64,000 nucleotides of DNA from Methylococcales bacterium (GTDB lineage: Bacteria; Pseudomonadota; Gammaproteobacteria; Methylococcales; Methylomonadaceae). The position numbers were made by a program, and so were the translations under genes. Shown here in pieces: positions 19,595 to 27,694 of this stretch. Location: the NCBI GenBank assembly GCA_026398895.1, contig JAPLRZ010000060.1, positions 35,813 to 99,812 of the forward strand. The letters run 5' to 3'. Position 1 is the first letter of the stretch, and every line of letters begins with the position of its first letter. The notes below the pieces were generated by a model. It ran no database searches. It was given only the letters and a program-made list of their open reading frames with translations, and had not been told where the DNA came from.

Positions 19595-19861
19595 ATGCCC
19601 GTTATTTCCTATTTCTTTGGTATTTATATTCGTATGTACCATGATGACCATAACCCGCCGCACTTTCATATTGAATACCAAGGTCATCAAGCCTTAATGG
19701 CAATCGAAAGCGGTGAAGTTTTAGCCGGCACATTACCCAGTAAAGCGGTTAAGTTAGTACGCGAATGGGCAAAAGAACATCAACAAGAATTATTAGTCGA
19801 TTGGCAGTATGCTATCGAATTAAAGCCATTACAACGTATTGCGGGAGCTGACAATGATTAA
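19595..19861 (+). CDS. DUF4160 family protein
   Basis: The 88-residue protein shows the DUF4160 pattern GIYIRMYHDDHNPPHFHIEY near the N terminus, followed by GEVLAGTLPSKAVKLVREWA. DUF4160 genes are normally followed by a DUF2442 gene, as here with an 8-bp overlap (ATGATTAA). The pair has been suggested to be a toxin-antitoxin module; that role is inferred from gene pairing. Confidence 0.85.
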   Translation: MPVISYFFGIYIRMYHDDHNPPHFHIEYQGHQALMAIESGEVLAGTLPSKAVKLVREWAKEHQQELLVDWQYAIELKPLQRIAGADND

Positions 19862-20123
19862 AATTATTCAAGCACAGTATATACAGCAACAAATTTTGCG
19901 TTTGTATTTTTCGGATAATTCATTCGGTGATTATGATTTACAACCCTTGATTGATAGACAAACAGAATTAGTAAAGCCTTTAGAGAATGAAACCTATTTT
20001 AAAGAATTCTTTTTAGAATTTGGGGCGTTATGCTGGCGTAATGGTTTGGAATTAAGCCCTAGTAATATTCATAAAAAATTAGCAGAACAACAGCAATTGC
20101 ATTATGAAATCAAAGTAGCTTGA
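19854..20123 (+). CDS. DUF2442 family protein
   Basis: The 89-residue protein has the DUF2442 signature of a strand-rich start and GDYDLQPLI, ending with the conserved CWRNGLELSPSNIHKKL. The ATG at 19854 lies inside the end of the DUF4160 gene, so translation is probably coupled. Function unknown; likely partner of the preceding gene. Confidence 0.85.
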   Translation: MIKIIQAQYIQQQILRLYFSDNSFGDYDLQPLIDRQTELVKPLENETYFKEFFLEFGALCWRNGLELSPSNIHKKLAEQQQLHYEIKVA

Positions 20124-20168
20124 CCTACAGATTCCGCTACGCTTCATCTAGGCTATTGCGAGGCTCAT

Positions 20169-20549
20169 ATGTATAACATTGAAATTATCGAACATTTTGA
20201 AGACTGGTATGTGGTTGATGAAACCCTCGGAGAGTTTAATACGATTAATGAGGCAATAAGTGTTTTTTGCAAAGAATGCAAGAATATTGTAAAGCAAAGA
20301 TATTCAACGTCAGGTATAGATGAATATATCGCTGAGAGTTTCGATAATGATGAGGTTATTGACGAGTTCAATAAAGGATTTATGCTCCGTATATGCAATG
20401 ATAGAGATGAGAGTATTGTCTCTCAACATTTTGAATACAATCATAAATCTCACTCTATCGAAAATGGCTCAGGAGTCGAGGTTCATCACGAAAATCTTTC
20501 TGAGAAAGAGGCTAAATTCCTTTTAGCAAGTAGCCTAAATGGAGCTTAG
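20169..20549 (+). CDS. Hypothetical acidic protein
   Basis: The 126-residue protein is not recognised. It is rich in Glu, Asp, Ile and Asn and begins MYNIEIIEHFEDWYVVDETL. It has no signal peptide or membrane segment. It sits between two small-protein pairs in the accessory strip, and its base composition is more AT-rich than that of carB. It could be an antitoxin-like or immunity-like protein, but nothing in the sequence proves it. Confidence 0.5.
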   Translation: MYNIEIIEHFEDWYVVDETLGEFNTINEAISVFCKECKNIVKQRYSTSGIDEYIAESFDNDEVIDEFNKGFMLRICNDRDESIVSQHFEYNHKSHSIENGSGVEVHHENLSEKEAKFLLASSLNGA

Positions 20550-20607
20550 TGGAATCTAGGTATTCAAACACTATAAATTTCAATTATTAAAACGGGCAGA
20601 TATAAAA

Positions 20608-20841
20608 ATGTACACGCTTTATAAAATAAATAGTGATGAATTAAATGAATCTTTTATTGCGGCAATAAAAGCGCAGTTTCCTCATCAAGCAATTGAAATT
20701 GCTATTTCGGAAGTAGCGCAAGTTGAACAAGATGAAACAGCGTATTTATTGCGTAGCCCTGAAAATAAAGCACGGCTTTTAGCCGCAATAACAAACGTTG
20801 AAAACAATCAACTTATTGATGTTGATATAAACAAATTATGA
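20608..20841 (+). CDS. YefM-type antitoxin (Phd/YefM-like)
   Basis: The 77-residue protein precedes the YoeB-like toxin with a 4-bp overlap. Its C-terminal half DETAYLLRSPENKARLLAAI is the toxin-binding YefM pattern. The N-terminal half (MYTLYKINSDELNESFIAAI) differs from the usual YefM DNA-binding start. Known role: neutralises the toxin and represses the operon. Confidence 0.8.
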   Translation: MYTLYKINSDELNESFIAAIKAQFPHQAIEIAISEVAQVEQDETAYLLRSPENKARLLAAITNVENNQLIDVDINKL

Positions 20842-21098
20842 TTATTAGCTTTGAATCCAGTGCTTTTGATGATTTTAACGACTGGGCAATGCTGGATAAA
20901 AAATGCCATAAACGTATTATTAATCTTATTAAAGATATTAGCCGCAATCCCTATCAGGGGTTGGGCAAACCAGAGGCTTTAAAGCATGAACTACAAGGCT
21001 ATTGGTCTCGGCGCATCGACGATGAGCATCGCTTAGTTTATAAAATTGAAACTGACCGACTTATTATTATCAGTTGCAAGTATCATTATAAAAAATGA
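20838..21098 (+). CDS. YoeB/Txe family mRNA interferase toxin
   Basis: The 86-residue RelE-superfamily toxin shows the YoeB pattern: FESSAFDDFNDWAMLDKKCH, DISRNPYQGLGKPEALKHEL, GYWSRRIDDEHRLVYKI and the C-terminal YHYKK. Catalytic Glu (PEALK), Arg (SRRIDDEHR) and the C-terminal His/Tyr are present, so it looks active. Known role: ribosome-dependent mRNA cleavage near start codons. The ATG overlaps the antitoxin stop. Confidence 0.92.
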   Translation: MIISFESSAFDDFNDWAMLDKKCHKRIINLIKDISRNPYQGLGKPEALKHELQGYWSRRIDDEHRLVYKIETDRLIIISCKYHYKK

Positions 21099-21157
21099 AC
21101 TGTTCCTGAGTCTTCATGCGAACATTGTAAAAAATTCCAACCTTAACATTTAAGAAT

Positions 21158-24100
21158 ATGCCAAAAAGAACCGACATCAAATCCATACTTTTACTGGGTG
21201 CAGGCCCTATCGTTATTGGTCAGGCCTGTGAATTTGACTACTCAGGTACGCAAGCCTGTAAAGCGTTGCGCGAGGAAGGCTATCGCGTGATTCTGGTCAA
21301 TTCCAATCCTGCGACTATCATGACCGACCCCGATATGGCGGACGCGATTTACATCGAGCCGATTGATTGGCAAACGGTGGAAAAAATTATTGCCAAAGAG
21401 CGCCCCGATGCGGTGTTGCCGACGATGGGCGGACAAACGGCGTTGAATTGTGCGTTAGATTTAGATAAACATGGGGTATTGGAAAAATACAACGTGGAAA
21501 TGATAGGCGCGAGTAAAGAGGCGATTAATAAAGCCGAAGACCGCCAGCTTTTCAATGATGCCATGAAAAAAATTGGCTATGAAGTGGCAAAGTCAAAAAC
21601 TGCGCATTCGATGGAAGAAGCCTTAGCTGCACAAAAAGAAGTCGGTTATCCAACCGTTATTCGTCCATCATTTACGATGGGCGGCAGCGGCGGCGGGATT
21701 GCCTATAACAAAGAAGAATTCATGGAGATTTGCGAACGCGGTTTGTATTTGTCGCCGACTAATGAGTTATTGATTGAAGAATCGGTACTCGGTTGGAAAG
21801 AATACGAAATGGAAGTGGTGCGTGATTCTAAAGATAATTGCATCATCGTGTGTTCAATTGAAAACTTTGATCCAATGGGTGTGCATACGGGCGATTCCAT
21901 CACCGTTGCCCCCGCACAAACCTTGACCGACAAGGAATATCAAATTTTGCGTAATGTGTCGCTGGCAATTTTGCGTGAAATTGGCGTAGATACAGGCGGT
22001 TCTAACGTGCAGGTAGCGATTAATCCAGCCGATGGACGGATGATTATCATTGAAATGAATCCACGCGTGTCGCGTTCGTCTGCGTTAGCGTCTAAAGCGA
22101 CAGGTTTTCCGATTGCCAAAGTCGCAGCAAAATTAGCGGTCGGTTATACGCTGGATGAGTTGCAAAATGAAATCACAGGCGGCAAAACCCCAGCATCCTT
22201 TGAACCGTCAATTGATTATGTCGTTGTCAAAGTGCCTCGTTTTACTTTTGAAAAATTCCCGCAAGCGGATGATAGATTGACTACGCAAATGAAGTCAGTT
22301 GGTGAAGTCATGGCGATTGGTCGCACCTTTCAAGAGTCCTTACAAAAAGCTCTGCGCGGTTTGGAAATTGGCATTGATGGTTTGAATGAAATTACCGATT
22401 TAACCGCTGATAACGCGGCGGATAAAATGCGCCGTGAAATGCGTCACCCCGGCCCTGATAGATTATTGTATGTTGCCGATGCGTTTCGTAGCGGTATGAC
22501 GATTGCCGAAGTGCATGACTCCAGTAAAATTGATCCGTGGTTTTTAGCGCAAATTGAAGATTTAATTTTCAGTGAAAAATCTTTGGCAACAAAAACTCTG
22601 TCTACGCTCAAAGAAGGCGAGTTGTTTAAACTAAAACGTAAAGGCTTTTCTGATAGACGCTTGGCAAAATTATTGGATGCGTCAGAAACCGAAGTGCGTA
22701 ATGTGCGTCATAAACAAGGCATCCGTCCTGTCTATAAACGTATCGATTCTTGTGCCGCTGAATTTGCCTCTGATACCGCCTATTTGTATTCCACTTATGA
22801 AGAAGAATGCGAAGCGCGAGTCTCTGACAAAGAAAAAATCATCATTCTAGGCGGTGGACCTAACCGTATTGGACAAGGTATCGAGTTTGATTATTGCTGT
22901 GTTCATGCTGCCTTAGCATTGCGCGAAGATGGTTATGAAACCATCATGGTCAACTGTAATCCTGAAACTGTTTCGACTGATTTTGATACCTCTGACCGTT
23001 TGTATTTTGAATCCTTGACGCTGGAAGATGTGCTGGAAATTGTTCACATTGAAAAACCCAAAGGCGTGATTGTGCAGTATGGCGGACAAACACCGCTGAA
23101 ATTAGCGCGGGCGTTGGAAGCGGCAGGCGTACCGATTATTGGCACGTCGCCCGATTCAATCGACTTAGCCGAAGACCGTGAGCGTTTCCAAAAATTATTG
23201 GAGCGTTTAGGGCTGAAACAACCACCGAATGCCACCGCACGTTCTACCGAGCAAGCGATTAATGCCGCGAAAGAATTGGGTTATCCGTTAGTGGTGCGTC
23301 CGTCTTATGTATTAGGTGGTCGTGCAATGGAAATCGTCTTTAATGATGAAGGTTTGTATCGCTACATGAAAGAAGCGGTCAGCGTATCGAATGATTCGCC
23401 TGTATTGCTAGACCGATTCTTAGATGACGCGGTGGAAATGGACGTGGATGCGATTTATGACGGTGAGCGCGTGTTAATCGGCGGTTTGATGGAACACATT
23501 GAACAAGCGGGTGTGCATTCAGGCGATTCAGCGTGTTCATTGCCTCCTTATGAATTATCCAAAGAACTGCAAGATCAATTGCGTGAACAAGTCGCAAAAA
23601 TGGCAGAAGCTCTAGGCGTGCGCGGCTTAATGAATACCCAGTTTGCGATTCAAGGCACGGATATTTATGTGCTAGAAGTCAATCCACGCGCCTCACGCAC
23701 CGCGCCGTTTGTCTCTAAAGCCACAGGTTATGCGTTGGCAAAAATTGCAGCCAGAGTCATGGTTGGACAAACTTTAGAACAACAAGGCATTACCGAAGAA
23801 CGTATTCCCGATTATTTCTCTGTGAAAGAAGCGGTATTCCCGTTTGTGAAATTTCCAGGGGTTGACCCATTACTAGGCCCTGAAATGAAATCCACAGGCG
23901 AAGTCATGGGAGTAGGTAAAACCTTTGGTGAAGCCTTTGCTAAATCACAACGCGCAGCAGGGGTAGATTTGAATGCCAGCGGTAAAGTGCTGATTAGTAT
24001 TCGTGAAGCTGATAAAGTGAAACTGCCAGAAATTGCGCGTATGCTGGTAGAAAAGAATTATGAAATCGTGGCAACGCCAGGTACAGCACGGTTTCTTAAA

Positions 24101-24376
24101 GCGTCAGGTATTCCCTGCGAAGAAGTGTACAAAGTCAACGAAGGCAGACCCAATACTGTGGATATGATTAAAAACGATCAGATTCAATTGGTTATAAACA
24201 CCACTGATGGCAAACAGGCAATTTCCGATTCCTTCACCATGCGCCGCGAAGCCTTACAACACCGCGTCACTTATTACACCACGATGGCAGGTGCAAAAGC
24301 TGCTTGTTACGCGCTGGGTGAGTTGGACGCTGGGGATGTGAATTGCTTGCAGGATTTGCATAAGAGTTTGAATTAA
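21158..24376 (+). CDS. carB: Carbamoyl-phosphate synthase large subunit
   Basis: This 1072-residue enzyme makes carbamoyl phosphate from bicarbonate, ammonia (from CarA) and two ATP, for pyrimidines and arginine. The two homologous halves are visible: [20 protein letters not shown] at the start and [20 protein letters not shown] at about 558. ATP-grasp motifs include [13 protein letters not shown] and [13 protein letters not shown]. The C-terminal MGS-like allosteric domain (about 940-1072) is complete. In most gammaproteobacteria carA is directly upstream. Here the upstream neighbour is a toxin-antitoxin pair, so the small subunit must be elsewhere. greA follows, after an ORFan. Confidence 0.99.
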   Translation: MPKRTDIKSILLLGAGPIVIGQACEFDYSGTQACKALREEGYRVILVNSNPATIMTDPDMADAIYIEPIDWQTVEKIIAKERPDAVLPTMGGQTALNCALDLDKHGVLEKYNVEMIGASKEAINKAEDRQLFNDAMKKIGYEVAKSKTAHSMEEALAAQKEVGYPTVIRPSFTMGGSGGGIAYNKEEFMEICERGLYLSPTNELLIEESVLGWKEYEMEVVRDSKDNCIIVCSIENFDPMGVHTGDSITVAPAQTLTDKEYQILRNVSLAILREIGVDTGGSNVQVAINPADGRMIIIEMNPRVSRSSALASKATGFPIAKVAAKLAVGYTLDELQNEITGGKTPASFEPSIDYVVVKVPRFTFEKFPQADDRLTTQMKSVGEVMAIGRTFQESLQKALRGLEIGIDGLNEITDLTADNAADKMRREMRHPGPDRLLYVADAFRSGMTIAEVHDSSKIDPWFLAQIEDLIFSEKSLATKTLSTLKEGELFKLKRKGFSDRRLAKLLDASETEVRNVRHKQGIRPVYKRIDSCAAEFASDTAYLYSTYEEECEARVSDKEKIIILGGGPNRIGQGIEFDYCCVHAALALREDGYETIMVNCNPETVSTDFDTSDRLYFESLTLEDVLEIVHIEKPKGVIVQYGGQTPLKLARALEAAGVPIIGTSPDSIDLAEDRERFQKLLERLGLKQPPNATARSTEQAINAAKELGYPLVVRPSYVLGGRAMEIVFNDEGLYRYMKEAVSVSNDSPVLLDRFLDDAVEMDVDAIYDGERVLIGGLMEHIEQAGVHSGDSACSLPPYELSKELQDQLREQVAKMAEALGVRGLMNTQFAIQGTDIYVLEVNPRASRTAPFVSKATGYALAKIAARVMVGQTLEQQGITEERIPDYFSVKEAVFPFVKFPGVDPLLGPEMKSTGEVMGVGKTFGEAFAKSQRAAGVDLNASGKVLISIREADKVKLPEIARMLVEKNYEIVATPGTARFLKASGIPCEEVYKVNEGRPNTVDMIKNDQIQLVINTTDGKQAISDSFTMRREALQHRVTYYTTMAGAKAACYALGELDAGDVNCLQDLHKSLN

Positions 24377-24382
24377 GGATTT

Positions 24383-24466
24383 TGTAGGTCGGGTTAGGCG
24401 ATAGCCGTAACCCGACACAATGTGATGTGCAGTATATGTCGGGTTACGCTATCGCTAACCCGAACT
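24383..24466. repeat. TCGGGTTA/TAACCCGA repeat pair after carB
   Basis: Two copies carry the arms TCGGGTTA and TAACCCGA: one in about 24389-24415 and the other in about 24440-24465. The copies are roughly inverted to each other and lie between carB and the ORFan at 24500. Confidence 0.7.
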
Positions 24467-24499
24467 ACGAACTAAAACATCCTGTTCTAGTGAGGCTGG

Positions 24500-25195
24500 A
24501 TGATAATGACAATTGACAAAGAGCTAAAAAAGTTTGAATCTCAATATTACCGTATGTTCTACGAAATATCGTTTAATACCAATGCTGGAAAGTGGATGGG
24601 CAAAGTGCGAATCGTCAGAAAGGATACTGATGAAGCTGTAAGAGGAGGATTTCGGGTTTTCGATGTTAAAAAAAATCTTCTTAAGAAAAAAATGATTGAA
24701 AAAATTCATTCTACTTTAGAAACTGATTTAACAAAATTAGGTGTGCCATACGAATGGAATAGTAAAGGAAGGTTAATTCTGGTGCTTCATTTAAGATTAA
24801 TGGATAGCATTGTTGAATTTGGCAAATTTTGTGATGACACCATTGCAGGGAAAGAGAGCAGTAATTATTTTACAGAAAAATATGTCCATTTTTGGTATGA
24901 ACTCATTAAGCAATCAATCGCTATAGCGAGAAGTATAGAGTTGCTTACTCCGCAAGAAAGGATTGAAATGCTAACCTCACCAGATTATGTATATGATGAT
25001 CCGAGTGACCCTTGGAATTTGGATGATCTTGATGCAAGGCTGGGGGTATTTAAATTTTTTCTAAATCCATCGGAAATGGAAATTAGCACTCTTGAAGTAC
25101 AAACAAAAAAAATAACTGATTTACATCATAAGCTTGGGTGGGATAAATTGAGATTAAATGATGACGGTGAGGTTGTATCTGATGAATCAATATAG
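24500..25195 (+). CDS. Hypothetical protein between carB and greA
   Basis: The 231-residue protein is not recognised. It is mostly helical and charged, with an N-terminal strand region (YRMFYEISFNTNAGKWMGKV) and an acidic stretch (YVYDDPSDPWNLDDLDARLG). It has no signal peptide or membrane segment. Its DNA is clearly more AT-rich than carB. It is bounded by palindromic repeats on both sides (24383-24466 and 25200-25302), and it interrupts the usual carB-greA adjacency. It looks like a later insertion. Confidence 0.5.
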   Translation: MIMTIDKELKKFESQYYRMFYEISFNTNAGKWMGKVRIVRKDTDEAVRGGFRVFDVKKNLLKKKMIEKIHSTLETDLTKLGVPYEWNSKGRLILVLHLRLMDSIVEFGKFCDDTIAGKESSNYFTEKYVHFWYELIKQSIAIARSIELLTPQERIEMLTSPDYVYDDPSDPWNLDDLDARLGVFKFFLNPSEMEISTLEVQTKKITDLHHKLGWDKLRLNDDGEVVSDESI

Positions 25196-25199
25196 CCTT

Positions 25200-25373
25200 G
25201 TAGGTCGGAATAAGCCTTATTGAGCGGGAGCGAAATAAGGCGTATGCGATGTCGGAAACGCTCGTCCTGCGCTATCGCTTGGACGGTCTTATTCCGACCT
25301 ACTTTTTCCAGCGTTGCGAGATAGGACGCTGGAGCGTCAAACAAGGCATTCCAACGCAGAGCGTTGGAACAAT
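25200..25373. repeat. Long inverted repeat and GTTGGAA repeats before greA
   Basis: A perfect 15-bp inverted repeat (GTAGGTCGGAATAAG at 25200-25214, complement at 25288-25302) encloses a smaller ATAAGCC...ATAAGGC palindrome. It is followed by CCAGCG...CGCTGG and ATTCCAACGC...GCGTTGGAA inverted repeats to about 25372. This 249-bp gap holds no gene. Confidence 0.75.
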
Positions 25374-25444
25374 ACAAACAATAAACAGCTTAAATGCTGG
25401 GGTTAGACCCCCACCCCAACCCACAATATCGGAGTATAAAACAA

Positions 25445-25921
25445 ATGGTTAAAGTACCTCTCACTGTCAAAGGTGCAGAAAAATTACGCGTTGAATTAGA
25501 AGAATTAAAATTTGTGGTGCGTCCACGCATCGTGAATGCGATTGCTACTGCTAGAGCGCATGGCGATTTAAAAGAAAATGCTGAATACCATGCTGCAAAA
25601 GAGCAACAAAGTTTTGCCGAAGGGCGCATTAATGAAATTGAAGGTAAATTGTCTAACGCACAAATTATTGATGTCACTAAAGTAGATGCGAACGGTAAAG
25701 TGGTCTTTGGTGCGACGGTAGAAATTGAAAATTTGGAAACTGAACAACGCGTAACTTATCAAGTAGTCGGCGAAGATGAAGCCAGTATTAAAGAAAATCG
25801 TATTTCTATCGGCTCGCCGATTGCTCGCGCCTTAATCGGTAAGGGCGTTGAAGATATTGTCACCGTTAAAGCACCTAGCGGGAATATTGAGTATGAAATT
25901 ATTGCGGTGCAGTATATCTAA
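25445..25921 (+). CDS. greA: Transcription elongation factor GreA
   Basis: GreA enters the secondary channel of RNA polymerase and stimulates cleavage of backtracked RNA. The 158-residue length is standard when translation starts at 25445 ([20 protein letters not shown]) after CGGAGTAT. The N-terminal coiled coil carries [20 protein letters not shown], with the acidic tip residues in GDLKENAEY. The C-terminal FKBP-like globular domain ends [21 protein letters not shown] longer reading from 25394 runs through repeat sequence and is unlikely. Confidence 0.97.
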   Translation: MVKVPLTVKGAEKLRVELEELKFVVRPRIVNAIATARAHGDLKENAEYHAAKEQQSFAEGRINEIEGKLSNAQIIDVTKVDANGKVVFGATVEIENLETEQRVTYQVVGEDEASIKENRISIGSPIARALIGKGVEDIVTVKAPSGNIEYEIIAVQYI

Positions 25922-25987
25922 ATACTGCTGAAAGTAGGCGCGAATAGCTCGTGCCTACTTCATCTAAACGCATCACTACGGTTGTGA

Positions 25988-27688
25988 TTAATTCAATTGC
26001 CTTTCAGCAATTGCAAATAGTTGATCGAGTGCTGGATAAGCCGTGGTATCCAATTCTGGCAAAATTGCCAGTCCTGTCACAATGGGTAATCGGGTGGGTC
26101 TTTTATGTAGCCCGTATTTTGTCCAATTGGGTAGATAAATAGGTGCAGGCGCATTTTTATCGGGAAATAAGGCAATAACTCCCACAATAGGTTCTTGCTT
26201 TAATAATTGGCTATATGCGTCATAGACTGCCATATTAATAAAATATTTTTCTAATAAACTAGGTAAGTGATATTTTCTTACACTACTGGCTGAACTGTAT
26301 TTGGCATCGAAAACTAAATAAACAGTTTTATCACTAGAATCTATTCTTAATACTAGATCGGGACACCAATAATCATAATCTCCATTGATTGTTGCGTGTT
26401 TCATATCCACTAAATCTGCGTGTTTTGTCTGCACACTATAAGGAAAAACTTTAGGCTCATAACTTAACGTTAATTTAAAACCATTACGTTTAAAGGTAAC
26501 TATTGAAGGCACAAATTCTAGTTGAGATGACCAATGGGTATCAATAGTCGTCCAATTATTATCATATAAATAATCTATCAGTTTAAATAAGGCAACAAAC
26601 TCATATAATTTTGATACTGAGCGTAATTTTGCTAGATAATTTCTACCATTCAAAGAAGGCTCGCCTAAAATATACCAATCGTGTAATTGTTCAAATAAAC
26701 GCCGATAAACCCGCGATGCTCTGACAAATGGGGTCATAATAGGTCGAAGTTCACCTTGATAGCTTATCGCTAGGTTTTTTTCAAAGTAACGAATAAACTC
26801 TTCCAGTTGGAGTAATTGATTTTCACAACGCTGTTTCATATTAGACGAAGTGAGCCGTGATAATACATCATTCAGGGATTCATAGTCGGGGTCATGATAG
26901 GCAATTTTACTGTGTGCAAAATCAGGATTAATGGTATCCAATAAGGTAGTAATAATTCGCCGCATGGAATAAAGTCCACCTAATAAAATGGCATTTTCTT
27001 TTACATTAGCGGTTTGTTCAAGTGTGGTTACTTCAGTTTCAGTAATCGAAAAACTACGTCCATTAACTACCACATCGCCTTCGCCTAATACGGGTTCTAG
27101 TGCGTCTAAATTAAATATAATATCAAAAGGATCAATATCACTATTTTGTGAGGCTTTCCACGCGGCTTGTTTTATCGGTATTAAACGCTTGCGTAGATGA
27201 TATTGCAATTCCAAACGGCAACTGATTAGCGTATTAACAAAAGTTTCTGCGGTATTAAGAATAGTTTCTGGATCGCTGGTATTTTCTATTGATAAATCAG
27301 TACGCGATAAACAAATGCGCATAATGTCATTTTGTTTATGGGTCAAATAACGAATCATTTCTTCAACTTGTTGCGCATTGGCTTTTTTTACAATAACTTC
27401 AAAACGCAATTCAAAGCGTTGTTCAGCTAAGTGTATATTAACAATGGCAAGCCCAAATGATTCACGAAATAAACTACCAGAAACCGAGCGAAAAACATTA
27501 CCTAATTCTTCGCTGTAAACTGCCGTTAAATCCAATTCATCGTTTTCTATGAATAACACAGGGTTTTCATTATTACTTACATTGAATAATTCAAAGTACA
27601 CAGTTTGGTCAGCACGGATAATATAAATCTCATGATGATGACCATTCCACGCGTGATATTCATTATCAACGAAAAAGTTTATTTTCAC
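25988..27688 (-). CDS. DUF2357 PD-(D/E)XK nuclease, McrC/LlaJI-like partner
   Basis: The 566-residue protein has an N-terminal beta-rich part (about 1-100), a helical middle, and a C-terminal nuclease core with PD at 443-444 in WCPDLVLRID and DAK at 461-463 in VYLVFDAKYSS. This arrangement matches DUF2357 proteins, which act with McrB-like AAA+ ATPases in type IV-like or LlaJI-type restriction. It starts 6 bp after the stop of the upstream AAA+ gene, so the two form one operon. The catalytic residues look intact. The target (modified DNA, RNA or other) cannot be told from sequence. Confidence 0.8.
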   Translation of the reverse strand: MKINFFVDNEYHAWNGHHHEIYIIRADQTVYFELFNVSNNENPVLFIENDELDLTAVYSEELGNVFRSVSGSLFRESFGLAIVNIHLAEQRFELRFEVIVKKANAQQVEEMIRYLTHKQNDIMRICLSRTDLSIENTSDPETILNTAETFVNTLISCRLELQYHLRKRLIPIKQAAWKASQNSDIDPFDIIFNLDALEPVLGEGDVVVNGRSFSITETEVTTLEQTANVKENAILLGGLYSMRRIITTLLDTINPDFAHSKIAYHDPDYESLNDVLSRLTSSNMKQRCENQLLQLEEFIRYFEKNLAISYQGELRPIMTPFVRASRVYRRLFEQLHDWYILGEPSLNGRNYLAKLRSVSKLYEFVALFKLIDYLYDNNWTTIDTHWSSQLEFVPSIVTFKRNGFKLTLSYEPKVFPYSVQTKHADLVDMKHATINGDYDYWCPDLVLRIDSSDKTVYLVFDAKYSSASSVRKYHLPSLLEKYFINMAVYDAYSQLLKQEPIVGVIALFPDKNAPAPIYLPNWTKYGLHKRPTRLPIVTGLAILPELDTTAYPALDQLFAIAERQLN

Positions 27689-27694
27689 AGTGAC

